Shown one piece after another: positions 13,580 to 23,204 of a stretch of 64,000 nucleotides of DNA. The notes beneath the pieces were generated by a model. That model saw only the letters and a program-made list of their open reading frames with translations. It did not search any database and was not told the origin of the DNA. The translations under genes were made by a program, and so were the position numbers. Source of the stretch: Adineta ricciae (lineage: Eukaryota > Rotifera > Eurotatoria > Adinetida > Adinetidae); assembly GCA_905250025.1 (NCBI GenBank), contig CAJNOJ010000160.1, positions 182,680 through 246,679 on the forward strand, given 5' to 3'. Every line of letters begins with the position of its first letter. Position 1 is the stretch's first letter.

Positions 13580-14386
13580 TTATCTTTTCTTTTTTCGTTT
13601 AGATCTTAAATGTCGAACGATTGTTCCTCTCCACCAAGCTTGAATCCGTCTGATGGCTTCTTCTTTTTGCTTTTGTAGTTCGAATAAAATCTTTGCATCG
13701 AGCTTCATTTGATGATATTCGTCGACGATAATCTTCATGCGTTCGTATTCATCATACATATCCTGTCGTTGCCGTTGTAGTTGATGAAACTCATGTCGAA
13801 ACTGATTCAGTTCTCTTTCAAATCGATAAGTTTCATTCTGATAGTAGTCATACCACTTCTGACTGTTCAATTTTAATTCGTTATTTTGCTTTATCAAGGT
13901 CTTGATTGTCTCTTGATGAGCAAGTTCTGTGTGTTGAAGAACTATTTCGTATTGATGGATTGTTCTCGTATAGGTTCGTTCAATGTGTAACAACATTTGT
14001 ATCCATTGGAGAATATGGTTCGTCTTCCAATCGTTGCAATACCGAAGGGCAATTTTTGAACGAACTTTTTCTTCCATGAGTTGATTCGTTAGTTGAAATT
14101 TCATGTGATTGAGTTGATTTATGTGTTGCAGATTGTCCGGTTGGAAATGCTTTTGCCGAAAAATTAAATGCTTGATTTTATTTTGCGAGTCATTTAAACG
14201 GATGTTCAATTCATTGACTTGTACAGACAGTAGGTGAGAAAGTGGCTGGTTATTATTTAAAATTGATGAAAGAGTCAACACTCGAAGTCGATGATCATTG
14301 CGAATGATATTAAGTTGATCAAAGGCATCTACGGAAATTGTCGCTAATTCGTAATCAGTAGCTGAAATATCTAAGACTGCATTCAT
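13580..14386 (-). CDS. Coiled-coil protein with C-terminal IQ motif, possibly DRC9/IQCG-like
   Basis: A single open frame of 268 codons. Upstream in frame the first codon of the longer open frame is GTG (14425) preceded by a stop, so the ATG at 14384-14386 (MNAVLDISATDYEL) is taken as start; a missed 5' exon is possible. The middle (about residues 60-240) is a continuous coiled coil rich in Gln, Glu, Lys and Arg (for example LIKQNNELKLNSQKWYDYY). The end is an IQ calmodulin-binding motif IRRIQAWWRGTIVR followed by a basic tail RSKRKKKR. This layout, coiled coil then one IQ near the C-terminus, fits the nexin-dynein regulatory complex subunit DRC9 (IQCG), but similarity in the coiled coil alone is weak evidence. 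Confidence 0.6.
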   Translation of the reverse strand: MNAVLDISATDYELATISVDAFDQLNIIRNDHRLRVLTLSSILNNNQPLSHLLSVQVNELNIRLNDSQNKIKHLIFRQKHFQPDNLQHINQLNHMKFQLTNQLMEEKVRSKIALRYCNDWKTNHILQWIQMLLHIERTYTRTIHQYEIVLQHTELAHQETIKTLIKQNNELKLNSQKWYDYYQNETYRFERELNQFRHEFHQLQRQRQDMYDEYERMKIIVDEYHQMKLDAKILFELQKQKEEAIRRIQAWWRGTIVRHLRSKRKKKR

Positions 14387-15290
14387 CGCTCTAATATCAA
14401 TCAAACCATTGCAATGACAAAACACAAATTTTCTTTTCGTAGATATGAGAAGTGTTCAAGCGCGTTTTCTTGTTCTTTTTTCATCGATTTATTCAAAAGT
14501 AATGATCACACAAACGTCTATCCATTTGTTGTCTGTGCTATTTTGTCTCGCTCTCTCTCTTCCTCTCTTTCTTTCTGGGTTTTTCTGTTGTAAATAACAT
14601 GCAAAAAAGAAAGTACATGATCAGGAGTAACAAACGAGGAGGTAAAAACACATACGTATATCTATGACAACGAATAGAGAAAAAAAATAGATCGAACAGG
14701 AAATGTAAGGATTTAAAAAAAAAGACCAAAAATGAAGAGTATATATATTTATGTAAACAAAAATTTGTACAAGAATAGTAAAATATGTGTAGACACATAG
14801 AATAGATATAATGTGTAAACGAAACGAGAGCTTGCTGTTGCTCTCATCATTATCATCATCACAGAAAGAAAAAGAAGGAGGAATGTCCCCAGGAGTGTAT
14901 TTGATAAGTCCGTATATACATAGACGAAGACGACAAGTCCAAAAAATAAAAATAAATAACGTTCATCAATATCAACATGTCAAACATGATGATAATTGAA
15001 TCTAATTATTCAAGTAAAGAAAACTGAACTCATGGAGATGATGAACAACTATCGTATAGATCTAGCCTGGAAAACATGGTTTTCTTGTTCTGGAAAGGAC
15101 AAAATAGTATGTCTGTTTGTGTGCGTGTTATATAGATAAGTAGATATTTGGATATAAAGAAATATAGAAAAAAAAGGCGAGAGAGGGAGAGAGAGAAAGA
15201 GACGATTGACAGCAATGAAAAAGAAACGTCACGCGGGCAAAAATGGAGTTTTTAGAAAATAAATTAGCACACATACGAACAAAAATCAGT
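14387..15290. other. Intergenic, low complexity
   Basis: Between two minus-strand genes. The sequence contains purine-rich tracts (GAGAGA near 15177-15200, AAGAAG near 14860-14880) and no supported gene. The part next to 15290 is the 3' untranslated region of the myotubularin gene. Confidence 0.4.
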
Positions 15291-18200
15291 CTATCCTTTG
15301 ACTTTTTGTCCTCCTGATGAATTGAATGATCCGTTAGGCGTCCCATTGGACTGTCGACAGCCATTTTGAATGGACATGGGCGTCGCACTTTTATTCGACG
15401 GTGAGAGTTCAATCGTGGCCGTATTATTATTGTTATCATCGATAGTTGGATAACAATCGCGACAGACCCGTACAGGACGAGAACTTAATGAGGGAATTAG
15501 TTTATAATGATTAGCACAACTATTACAGAACACGTTGCCACATTCTAAAGGCAAAAAGTGCATTGACATGAATGTCGTGTGAAAAATCAAACAAAACATA
15601 CTTCGGCAATGATGTTTTCGTGAAAGAGGCCATTGTTGGAATTTCGAATGACATGAGTGACACGTGTGAACGTTAAAATCGGGCATCCAGCGCGTTACAG
15701 CTCCTTCGGTATTATCAATCTTTTGCCATGATGCGCATGAGGATGTTTCAACACTATTCATATTACTATGGGATGCTGCATCCATATGTGGCGATGTATT
15801 CTATTCGAGAGAAAATCGAAATGAAATTCAATGATTGTGAAGTATATAAAGAATACAAACATGATTATTATTGTTGGCGGTGTTATTGTTAAGTTTGATT
15901 AGAGTGTGAACGAATTTTTGCATTCGCCGCATATGTTCATGGAGATGTTCGATTTGTTGGACATAAGCTCGTTCTTTTTCTAACATTCTGGATGTAACTT
16001 GATCGGGAATCTTTGTGAGACCGTCAACATCGATACGTTTTCGAACTGATTTCATTGTTTTGTTCGATGTTGAGGATTGACCTGTTGGAGTCGTTCGATG
16101 AGGTTGATTGGGATCGTGTGAATTGATCTTTGTCAATGACCATGCTTCAGACAGACCTGAACCGGTACTTGAGGTGGAATTTGTGTGTTTTCGTGGATGT
16201 GACATTGTTCGTAAAATATTATCAACACTACTAACATTCAATGGAAAACGTTGAAACGATAATGCTAATTGAGTTATATCTGGTGCGGAATCATCTGTAG
16301 CAAAGCTTTGCCGTTTCGTTTGACTATCTGGACTATCATGATCGTTCGTATTAGCTAGAGTCACAGTCGAAGGCGGAGTGATATGATTCGCATTTGGTGT
16401 TGAAGGAGTTGATAGACCATTGACGGGATTGTTTGTCATATTGTGATTACTGTCGTTGTGCGTACCAAGGTGATGTGGAGGTCCAAATAAACTATTTGTA
16501 GATGTCGAATTTTGTAAACGGGTTGCTTGATTCGGCGTTGTTGATATTGTATTGTTATTATTGGTATTACCGGTACGAATTGTGATTGACGAGGATTCCA
16601 GACTTACTGAGCCACTTAAACTTGGATCGGATGTCGACCGTTGTAGACCGGTAGTTAACGATGATGAAAGATCTTCGTATGAATGTAGATGGCCAGGTAC
16701 TAAGGACGATGAAGATGATGGATGCTCGGATGAGCCGGCAGGAGTAAAACGTGTATCACGTAGGTATAAATTTGACCATATACGTAAATCACGAACGGAA
16801 GAGGAAGGATACAAAACCTTGAAAAACAAATATGTACGCATATTCACGTCAATGACAATCAATAATCTTACCTCTTTCCGTGTTTCATCAAATAAGTGAT
16901 TAATAAATTGTGTGGATTTAATATTCAATAAACTCCACACACTCAATGTTCGTGTTTCGAGTTTAGCTGCTGTTCGTTCCGAGTCCGAATTACATAAAAA
17001 TGTTCCATGTAAACAAGTATATGTATGCGTTGCCAATTTGAGCTAAAAAATATCATGTCTAGAGATTTATTTTTGTTCGAAAGTTTATCTTACGAGAAAC
17101 ATTTCATTGAATTCAAATGCAATGGGGTTCTGGACAAATAACTGATAGATACAATCTAACCATTGAAGGAATACAGGACTTCGTTCATTTGGATCGTTCG
17201 CTCCCACGCCATGACCACATCGATCACCAAACTTGTGTCCAAATGCGATCCATTCGCGTTGTATCAAGATTTGAAAGCCTTCTATTGTTCGATAGTACGA
17301 GTCGAGCATAATCTCAGCTAATGTTGTTATTTGCGGTGTTCGATCCCAACCATCTGAACAATGAACAAGGACAGGTCGACTGTTTTTATCAACATTGGCT
17401 ACTACAAAAGATGCAACACTGATCAATGCTGATAGATTGTGCAGCCATCTCGTTGATTCTAACTGTGAGAGCCAATTCTCGCCTTGTGCGGCATTTGCAA
17501 TCGCCACACGTAACATCTGCGCACTTTTTCGGATCGCATGAATATTTGGTAGATTCATAAATTGTACATCACAATCAGTATAATAGGGCGGATATTCGAA
17601 GCCACCACCTTTCGCACGATTGGCAATCGCTGCAGCATAACTTCGTGCATCGAGAATTAACAAACGATTGGAACTACTTTCACCTAGACGAGATGATATA
17701 TTTTTCGTATATGTTTTATTACTGGTAATCGTACTTACGAGGAATAGAATCAACTGTGCCGATATGACACGCAGTTATGATAGCCTGAATCATTTTTTCG
17801 TCTTCTTTCGAACGCCAGAACAGCCATCCGACCTCAGGTTGACTTGTACGAGCAATAACAGCTCCGTTCGAATGCCTCCAAACAATCGTTGGAAATCTTC
17901 GGTAGGAGCGAAACTTCGCCACTTCACCTATTTCTTCATCAGATATTGACGATGGAACAACACAAAGTTCTGGATAACTAGTGCATAATTTATATTGTCG
18001 ATTGATTTCTGTCAATCGCCACGGATATGTATCGAGTTGTAAACGAATTAATTCATCGTTGAAACGATCACGTAACGAATGTTCTTGGTTTGGTACTGAC
18101 AAAGCAAATTTAATTGCAAATAAACTTTCGAAACAAGTCGGAATTGTAATCGACTCAGTTAACTTTCTTAACCAATAGCAGCATTTCTCTGTGGTAAAGA

Positions 18201-18615
18201 AAGTTAAACGAAATGAACGCATGTCTTTGCATTGGATGAATAAATAGTTGTCTTTTGTTTCGATAATATCAATCAACCGTATCGGACAGTTAATAAATGA
18301 ACAACATGATTGATTTGCGAATATAAATAGACGATAAGTCGTCAAGTAAACAATTCCGTCGGATACATCTGTTCCGTGCTCAATGTATTCTTCACCAGCT
18401 AGGAAGTCGAATGGTAATTCATTCAAATCGATTATAGATTTTGTTGTATTGTCAATAGATAACTCATTACACGCAATGGGAAACGACTGTAACGGTGATA
18501 GTGTACTACAGAGTGATTCAGGACGTGGTTCGATTGGAATACTGCTGGAGACTTCACACAAATGTATATCTGCTTCTTCGTCAATAGTCACCGGTGATGG
18601 TGCTCCGACAACCAT
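15291..18615 (-). CDS. MTMR3/4-like: Myotubularin-related lipid phosphatase with C-terminal FYVE domain (MTMR3/MTMR4 type)
   Basis: Six exons: 17739-18615, 17094-17683, 16872-17042, 15861-16817, 15602-15800 and 15291-15544, all with GT-AG borders. The start is ATG 18615, with an in-frame stop just upstream. The N-terminal PH-GRAM region is followed by the phosphatase with an intact CX5R loop, VHCSDGWDRT, so activity on PI3P and PI(3,5)P2 is expected from the family. A long Ser/Thr/Asn-rich linker (exon 4) leads to a short coiled coil (about LEKERAYVQQIEHLHEHM) and a FYVE finger. The FYVE exon shows WMPD, paired cysteines CHSCHSKF, RKHHCR completed across the intron, CGNVFCNSC and RVCRDC. A C-terminal FYVE distinguishes MTMR3/4 from other myotubularins. 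The role is endosomal phosphoinositide turnover. Confidence 0.93.
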
Positions 18616-19522
18616 TTTATTTCATGAAACGTATGAGAACTTTTGCTTTTTCAGAAAATGAATTTTACATGGACATCTAGAAAGAAAAATCAACATAAAG
18701 GCGACGAGTTTAACCTTCGAAAAACATCTGATCAGTTGATATTGCGTTTTTTCGTATTCCGTACTGTAAACTGTTGAAGGAAACTATTCAATTGGAAAGT
18801 TGCTATAAATAATAAAAACTGAAAAAACGAAACAATGATACGAAAACAAAAGTTACTTTTGTTGTTTTTCAAGAGGAGGTGTGAGGAGGATGGGATGGGA
18901 CTGAGAAGAGAATCGTTAGATAAGTGAGTCATTTGATCATTGTGTTGATTAAGAACAGCCAATCGAGTTTAGGTTACTATGACAGAAAAGAATTTTCGAA
19001 AAAGATTTTCGGGAAGTTTCCTAGAACTATTCTTTTAATACTGAATCAAAATTATACTAAATATTTAAGTCATGCTGGCGACATCTATACCAACCGGCCA
19101 GATAATAGCCAATTGAGAACGGTGTCGTAATAAAGCAAAGCAATCGGAAACTATGGTAAAAATGAACGAACTGATAAGATAAAAGCACAATAGAATGGGA
19201 ATGTTCCCACGAATTACTGAAGAGTGATTGAAATTTGTTATTAATCATTTATTGAACAGAATGTGAAAAAGAATGAGTAAAAGTAACAAGCGTTTTGAAA
19301 AATTTAAGAAACGAAACATTTGTGTACGGAGGGAGTACGACGCATTTCTTGATTTGACTGCGTGAATGGTATGGATGATGATGACGATGAGGTCTTAAAA
19401 AACAAAGAAATAGTTTCTATCCAGAATAAGCAAGAATTGAAATTAGCAATAAATTGACACTTAAATAGCGTTAGGACTTACCAGTCGTTTGAAATATCGT
19501 TCATCCCGAAGCGAAATGACTT
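18616..19522. other. Spacer between MTMR and the glycine-rich cluster
   Basis: A small minus-strand frame (MAVLNQHNDQ..., 18962 downward) has a possible donor after LLLKNNK but no joining exon, so it is not called as a gene. A minus-strand donor-like GTAAGT at about 19480, after the glycine-rich stop, suggests a spliced 3' untranslated region for that gene. Confidence 0.3.
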
Positions 19523-19635
19523 CTAACGGCCGCCTCCACCACCGCCTCCACCACCACCACCGCCACCGCCACCGCCACCGCCGCCGCCACCGCCACCGCC
19601 GCCGCCACCACCATTTCCTGAACCACCAGGGAGAC
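19523..19635. repeat. Polyglycine (GGN)n tract
   Basis: The end of the glycine-rich coding exon is an imperfect trinucleotide run (GGT/GGC/GGA on the minus strand, CCN on plus). It produces long open frames in all frames and on both strands (His/Arg-rich on plus, Val/Ala-rich on minus), which are shadows. Confidence 0.8.
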
Positions 19636-20197
19636 CCGGCATACCAGTACCGCCGATACCGCCGCCACCACCTTGAGAGCCAGCCATACCAGCACCGCCA
19701 TGACCGCCGATACCACCGCCACCACCTTGAGAGCCAGCCATACCAGCACCGCCATGACCGCCGATACTACCGCCACCACCTTGAGAGCCAGTCATATCAG
19801 CACCGCCATTGCCGCCGATACCACCGCCACCACCTTGAGAGCCAGTCATACCAGCACCGCCATGGCCGCCGATACCACCGCCATCATCTTGAAAGCCTGA
19901 CATACCAGCACCGCCATTGAAGACTCCGAAGCCACCAATGCCACCAGTGCCACCATTGAACACGCCAGCACCACCGGTTCCAGTTACGCCTCTAGAATAT
20001 TTATGCACAACAGTCGATCATCTTCTAGAAACAACTGTTTATGAACTCACATAACTTGCTGAGTGACAACCATATCTACCAATAAACAAATCGTATATAT
20101 TTGATTTTCATGCAATATCACGAGCTGCTTCCCTACCTCGAATATGGATGTTTAAAATCATCGCTAACAAGAAACTTATTTGGATGTACGACGACAT
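19523..20197 (-). CDS. Secreted glycine-rich repeat protein (family member 1)
   Basis: Three exons: 20137-20197 (61 bases), 20051-20075 (25 bases) and 19523-19991. Joined, they give about 184 residues. Exon 1 gives a signal-peptide-like start MSSYIQISFLLAMILNIH. The body is almost pure glycine with five 18-residue repeats of the type GGAGMAGSQGGGGGIGG, then a long polyglycine run before Arg and TAG at 19523-19525. The exon sizes and phases match two neighbouring glycine-rich genes exactly in design (1, then 2). There is no enzyme domain; such proteins are usually extracellular matrix, mucus, adhesive or shell components, or antimicrobial, but which of these is not shown. The first 23 bases of exon 2 could also be read as a separate start (MVVTQQV), which would lose the signal peptide. 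Confidence 0.7.
19636..19917. repeat. 54-base tandem repeat, about five copies
   Basis: The unit begins catacc agcaccgccat on the plus strand and recurs at a spacing of 54 bases (near 19684, 19738, 19792 and 19846, with a degenerate copy near 19900 and a partial one near 19640). It codes an 18-residue glycine-rich repeat on the minus strand. Copies differ by a few bases, with M/T and H/N changes in the protein. Confidence 0.85.
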
Positions 20198-20807
20198 TTT
20201 TGTCTTTTACACACAATCACCTGCAACTGTTGACGAATAGTCTACGTGCTTGTATGCCAACCAGTTGCTGTATAAGAATTAAATCAGAAACGTACGACAA
20301 CGATCTTGCGCGGCAACGATAAATAAATTGTGAACTATGATACGACCCGGGAAAATTCATTCCTTTATATAGACCTCGAACAACAAAGAAAGAGAAAAGT
20401 ATAGATCTATCTTCTGACAATAATCACAAGTATTATCAAATAAGATACTTCTACATGTCTGAACAACGAGGAACGAAAACAAAGAGAAATCTCGAACATT
20501 AATCTACCCTATATGCTTTTCATGCGGAATTTCATTCCAGACGCCTTTCTAATTATGAACTTTTCTATAAGCTCTTGCCAAAAAACAATCACTAAACATA
20601 TTCAGCACTTCCATATCCTTCCTTCATTTTATTTCAATGCAACTATCACGAACAAATCCTCTTTGCTTAAAGTGCACTCGATCTCTCAGAGCAAGCACAG
20701 TATCATGCCATCCAGCACTATCCTCCGACCAAATCTAAACACATGATACAGCTGTTGCAATACAACTATTATTTTTCTCAATTTGCTACTACAATATAAT
20801 CAGTAGT
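20198..20807. other. Upstream region of glycine-rich gene 1
   Basis: No supported gene. On the minus strand a TATA-like TATATAAAG (plus 20363-20371) lies about 165 bases before the start at 20197. The rest is AT-rich and unremarkable. Confidence 0.35.
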
Positions 20808-21390
20808 GAATAGTCAGATAATCTCTCACAACAATTCTACAAGTTCATAAAACGATTTGCTAGTGCTTTGTAAATCATCACAGATTCTTCTCGAATAAAT
20901 CAAAACGCGTCCAGATACCATGTAACAAGGATGATCTACATTTACGTTCTACATATATTCTAAGATAAGTACTTTCACGCTATTCTTCTTTTCTTTTCTT
21001 CACTTTTCTTTTCTTTCCTTGTTATTTTGGACGAATTCTTTCTGTAAGACCTCACTCTTACAGATATCTCTCTTCGTTTCAATTCATCTAACAACTTTAC
21101 ATGGCTGAACTTGCCGTACTGATCTCCCTCTCTCTCTCTCCCTTTCTCGCTGCCGGTCATTGTCTTCTACACTGTAGGCACCTGGATCTCTTTGTACACT
21201 TTCTGACTTCGATCTCCATTCTCTCGTTGTGTGCTCGCATATAAATACTGTCATGTTTCACACACAACTTATCACTACAGTTGGTTATCTAACCTGCACG
21301 CTGCAATGATTTCAAGCTTCTCTCGCTCGTTCTACTTGCTTCTTGTAAGCCTTTTCATCATCGCTCAAGGTATGTTCATCGATGCTTCGT
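20808..21390. repeat. Left arm of imperfect palindrome
   Basis: The reverse complement of this segment matches 21709-22311 at roughly 85-90 percent by eye. The match covers the 5' flank, TATA box, first exon and start of the first intron of a secreted glycine-rich gene. Similarity ends outward after gactattcac (20808 / about 22311). Confidence 0.8.
21240..21247 (+). promoter_or_regulatory. TATA box of glycine-rich gene 2
   Basis: TATAAATA lies 58 bases upstream of the ATG at 21306 and is conserved in the inverted copy. Core promoter function is inferred from position and conservation. Confidence 0.6.
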
Positions 21391-21593
21391 TTGCTTTTCG
21401 ACGTTTGCTTATGTTTTCCTTTGTGTTGCAGTCATGGGCCTCATCGGCATCACCTGGTAAGTGTGTTTTGGAAGACCTGCGCTGGCAGAGATCTCATGAT
21501 GGCGTTGATTGCAGGGCACGCCAGGGTGGCGGCGGCGGTGGCGGTGGCGGTGGAGGAGGTGGTGGAGGCGGCGGTGGTGGCGGCAAAAAGTGA
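21306..21593 (+). CDS. Secreted polyglycine peptide (family member 2)
   Basis: Three exons by clean GT-AG borders: 21306-21369, 21432-21456 (25 bases) and 21515-21593, in total 168 bases or 55 residues. Exon 1 encodes a textbook signal peptide (MISSFSRSFYLLLVSLFIIA). The mini-exon gives VMGLIGIT, and exon 3 gives WARQ, then 20 consecutive glycines, then KK and TGA. The mature secreted product would be little more than a short polyglycine chain with a basic end. Exon architecture matches members 1 and 3. An unspliced read-through frame of 120 codons exists but ignores the strong splice sites. A second, truncated copy faces it in the palindrome. Function is unknown. Confidence 0.7.
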   Translation: MISSFSRSFYLLLVSLFIIAQGMFIDASFAFRRLLMFSFVLQSWASSASPGKCVLEDLRWQRSHDGVDCRARQGGGGGGGGGGGGGGGGGGGGKK

Positions 21594-21701
21594 GGTGACT
21601 AGCACGGAGACGATGTTCAACATCATAAGTAAGCACACTGCTGCCTTTCTTCCGTCGTTCACATCCTGCATCGTTTACGCTTGCCTAGATATGGTTCATG
21701 G

Positions 21702-21708
21702 NNNNNNN
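21702..21708. other. Assembly gap (7 N)
   Basis: A run of seven unknown bases sits exactly at the inner edge of the right palindrome arm and cuts the first intron of the inverted glycine-rich copy. Its true size is unknown, and the join may be an assembly decision. Confidence 0.95.
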
Positions 21709-21731
21709 AAACGAAGCATCGATGAACGTAC

Positions 21732-21795
21732 CTTGAGCGATGATGAAGAGGCTTACAAGAAGCAAGTAGAACGAGCGAGAGAAGCTTGAAATCAT
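21732..21795 (-). pseudogene. Truncated inverted copy of the polyglycine peptide gene (exon 1 only)
   Basis: On the minus strand ATG 21795 opens the same signal peptide as member 2 and ends at the same donor position. The remaining exons are not present before the N gap, where the sequence changes to unrelated single-copy DNA. It may be a broken gene, or a whole gene whose rest is lost in the gap. Confidence 0.6.
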
Positions 21796-21853
21796 TGCAG
21801 CGTGCAGGTTAGATAACCAACTGTAGTGATAACTTGTGTGTGAAACATGGCAG

Positions 21854-21861
21854 TATTTATA
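21854..21861 (-). promoter_or_regulatory. TATA box of the inverted glycine-rich copy
   Basis: TATAAATA on the minus strand at the position equivalent to 21240-21247, 58 bases before the ATG at 21795. Confidence 0.5.
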
Positions 21862-22311
21862 GGCGAGTAGACAACGGGAAGGAGAACAACGAGAGAATCG
21901 AGATCGAAGTGAGAAAGTGTACAAAGAGGTCCAGGTGCCTACAGTGTAAAGAGAATGGCCGGCAGCAAGAGAGCGAGAGAGAGAGGGGATTAGTACGGCA
22001 GGTTCACCCATGTAAAGTTGGTAGATGAATTGAAACGAAGAGAGATATCTGTAAGAATGAGATCTTGCAGAAAGAATTCGTCCGAAATAAAAAGAAAAGA
22101 AGAGAAAAGAAAAGAAAAGAGAAGAAAAGAAGAAGAATGTGAAAGTACCTGTTGGTTATATATGTAGAATATGAATGTAGATCATCGTTGTTATGTGGTG
22201 CCTGGACGCACTTTGATTTGTTCGAGAAGAATCTTTGATGACTTAGAACGCGCGAGCCGATCGTTTTATGAACTTGTAGAAACGTTGTGAGAGATTATCT
22301 GACTATTCACG

Positions 22312-22692
22312 GTTAACGGTGATTTAGTAAAGAATCGAAATCTGAGAAAGACATCGGATTTATTTTTATTGGTCGAACATAGATTCGTCTCTGTTGCGGC
22401 TTCCGATAGGTTCATTCGTTGTTTTGCTTTTCTTAACAAGTGTTTTGATATACACATTGATTTTCTCGTCCGAATACGTTTCGCTCTCTTTCTATTTTTC
22501 TAGTTGTCTTCAGAATGTAGATGTATATTAATGTATGCTCTACTGTGTTCTCGTTATATTTCACAGTGTTACTACCAGTATAACGGTTTTTTACTTTAGG
22601 TGACTTTTAATTTTACCACCGTGATTCAATTGACATCCAAATACACTGATTGATCTTGCATCATTCTGTCGATCATTCGGCAAGTTTTAAAG
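22312..22692. other. Upstream region of glycine-rich gene 3
   Basis: No gene seen. AT-rich sequence between the palindrome arm and the start of member 3; presumably its promoter, though no TATA box is obvious close to the start. Confidence 0.3.
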
Positions 22693-23025
22693 ATGTGCAT
22701 TTCCGTCAAGACGAAATTTTTGGTGCTCTTGCTGTTTGCTGGCTCGTTTACAAGTAAATAGAAATTATATTAAAGTTGTGAGAACGTGATAGAAATTAAA
22801 TTTGTTGTTTTTTAGTGATAAAAGCCGCCAGCCTTGCACGGTAATAATTCTTTCGGCAATGCTTACATGTTCAGAGCTCCAGTTTTCATTTGTAGGGTCC
22901 GTGACGTCTGGGGCAATCAGTACTATGCCTGGGTATCAGATACTGGTTTTGGTGGTAATGGTGGTTCAAGCTCATGGAGTGTTATTGGTACCGGTGGTGC
23001 GGGGGGATGGGGCGGAAGTCTCTAA
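22693..23025 (+). CDS. Small secreted glycine/tryptophan-rich protein (family member 3)
   Basis: Three exons: 22693-22753 (61 bases), 22816-22840 (25 bases) and 22896-23025, giving 71 residues. The N-terminus MCISVKTKFLVLLLFAGSF is a signal peptide, followed by mini-exon residues IKAASLA. The mature part contains RDVWGNQYYAWVSDTGFGGN and then GGSSSWSVIG, GTGGAGGWGG and TAA at 23023-23025. The exon lengths and phases equal those of member 1, and the 25-base second exon is shared by all three members, which argues for common descent despite divergent mature sequence. Unlike the others it is not pure glycine and carries Trp and Tyr. Function unknown; extracellular. Confidence 0.65.
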
Positions 23026-23204
23026 GGATGAGCAATGAGCAATTGAGATGAAGGCGACACTGTATTCGTATTGAAATGAAAATTTGTTCATAGTAAAATA
23101 AAACGTGTAGTGATACCTTATTTTGTAGTTATCCTTGTAAATATTGAAAACAAAAGAAAAGTCATTATGGTCGTAACGATCTACCGGCAANACACGAACG
23201 ACTT

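Larger units (their letters stand above)
21709..22311. repeat. Right arm of imperfect palindrome
   Basis: Inverted, diverged copy of 20808-21390. Differences include the donor GTACGT instead of GTATGT and many substitutions and small indels in the outer flank, so it is not an exact fold-back of the same read. Confidence 0.8.

Noticed and set aside
17719..17949. Plus-strand frames inside the myotubularin gene
   Set aside because: Shadows of well-supported minus-strand exons.
19489..19920. Plus-strand His/Arg-rich frame of 143 codons across the glycine repeats
   Set aside because: It is the antisense shadow of the glycine-rich coding repeat; it has no start context, signal peptide or splice structure of its own.
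21231..21593. Unspliced 120-codon frame ending in polyglycine
   Set aside because: It starts in the conserved promoter flank and reads through two strong GT-AG introns; the spliced 55-residue model fits the family architecture.
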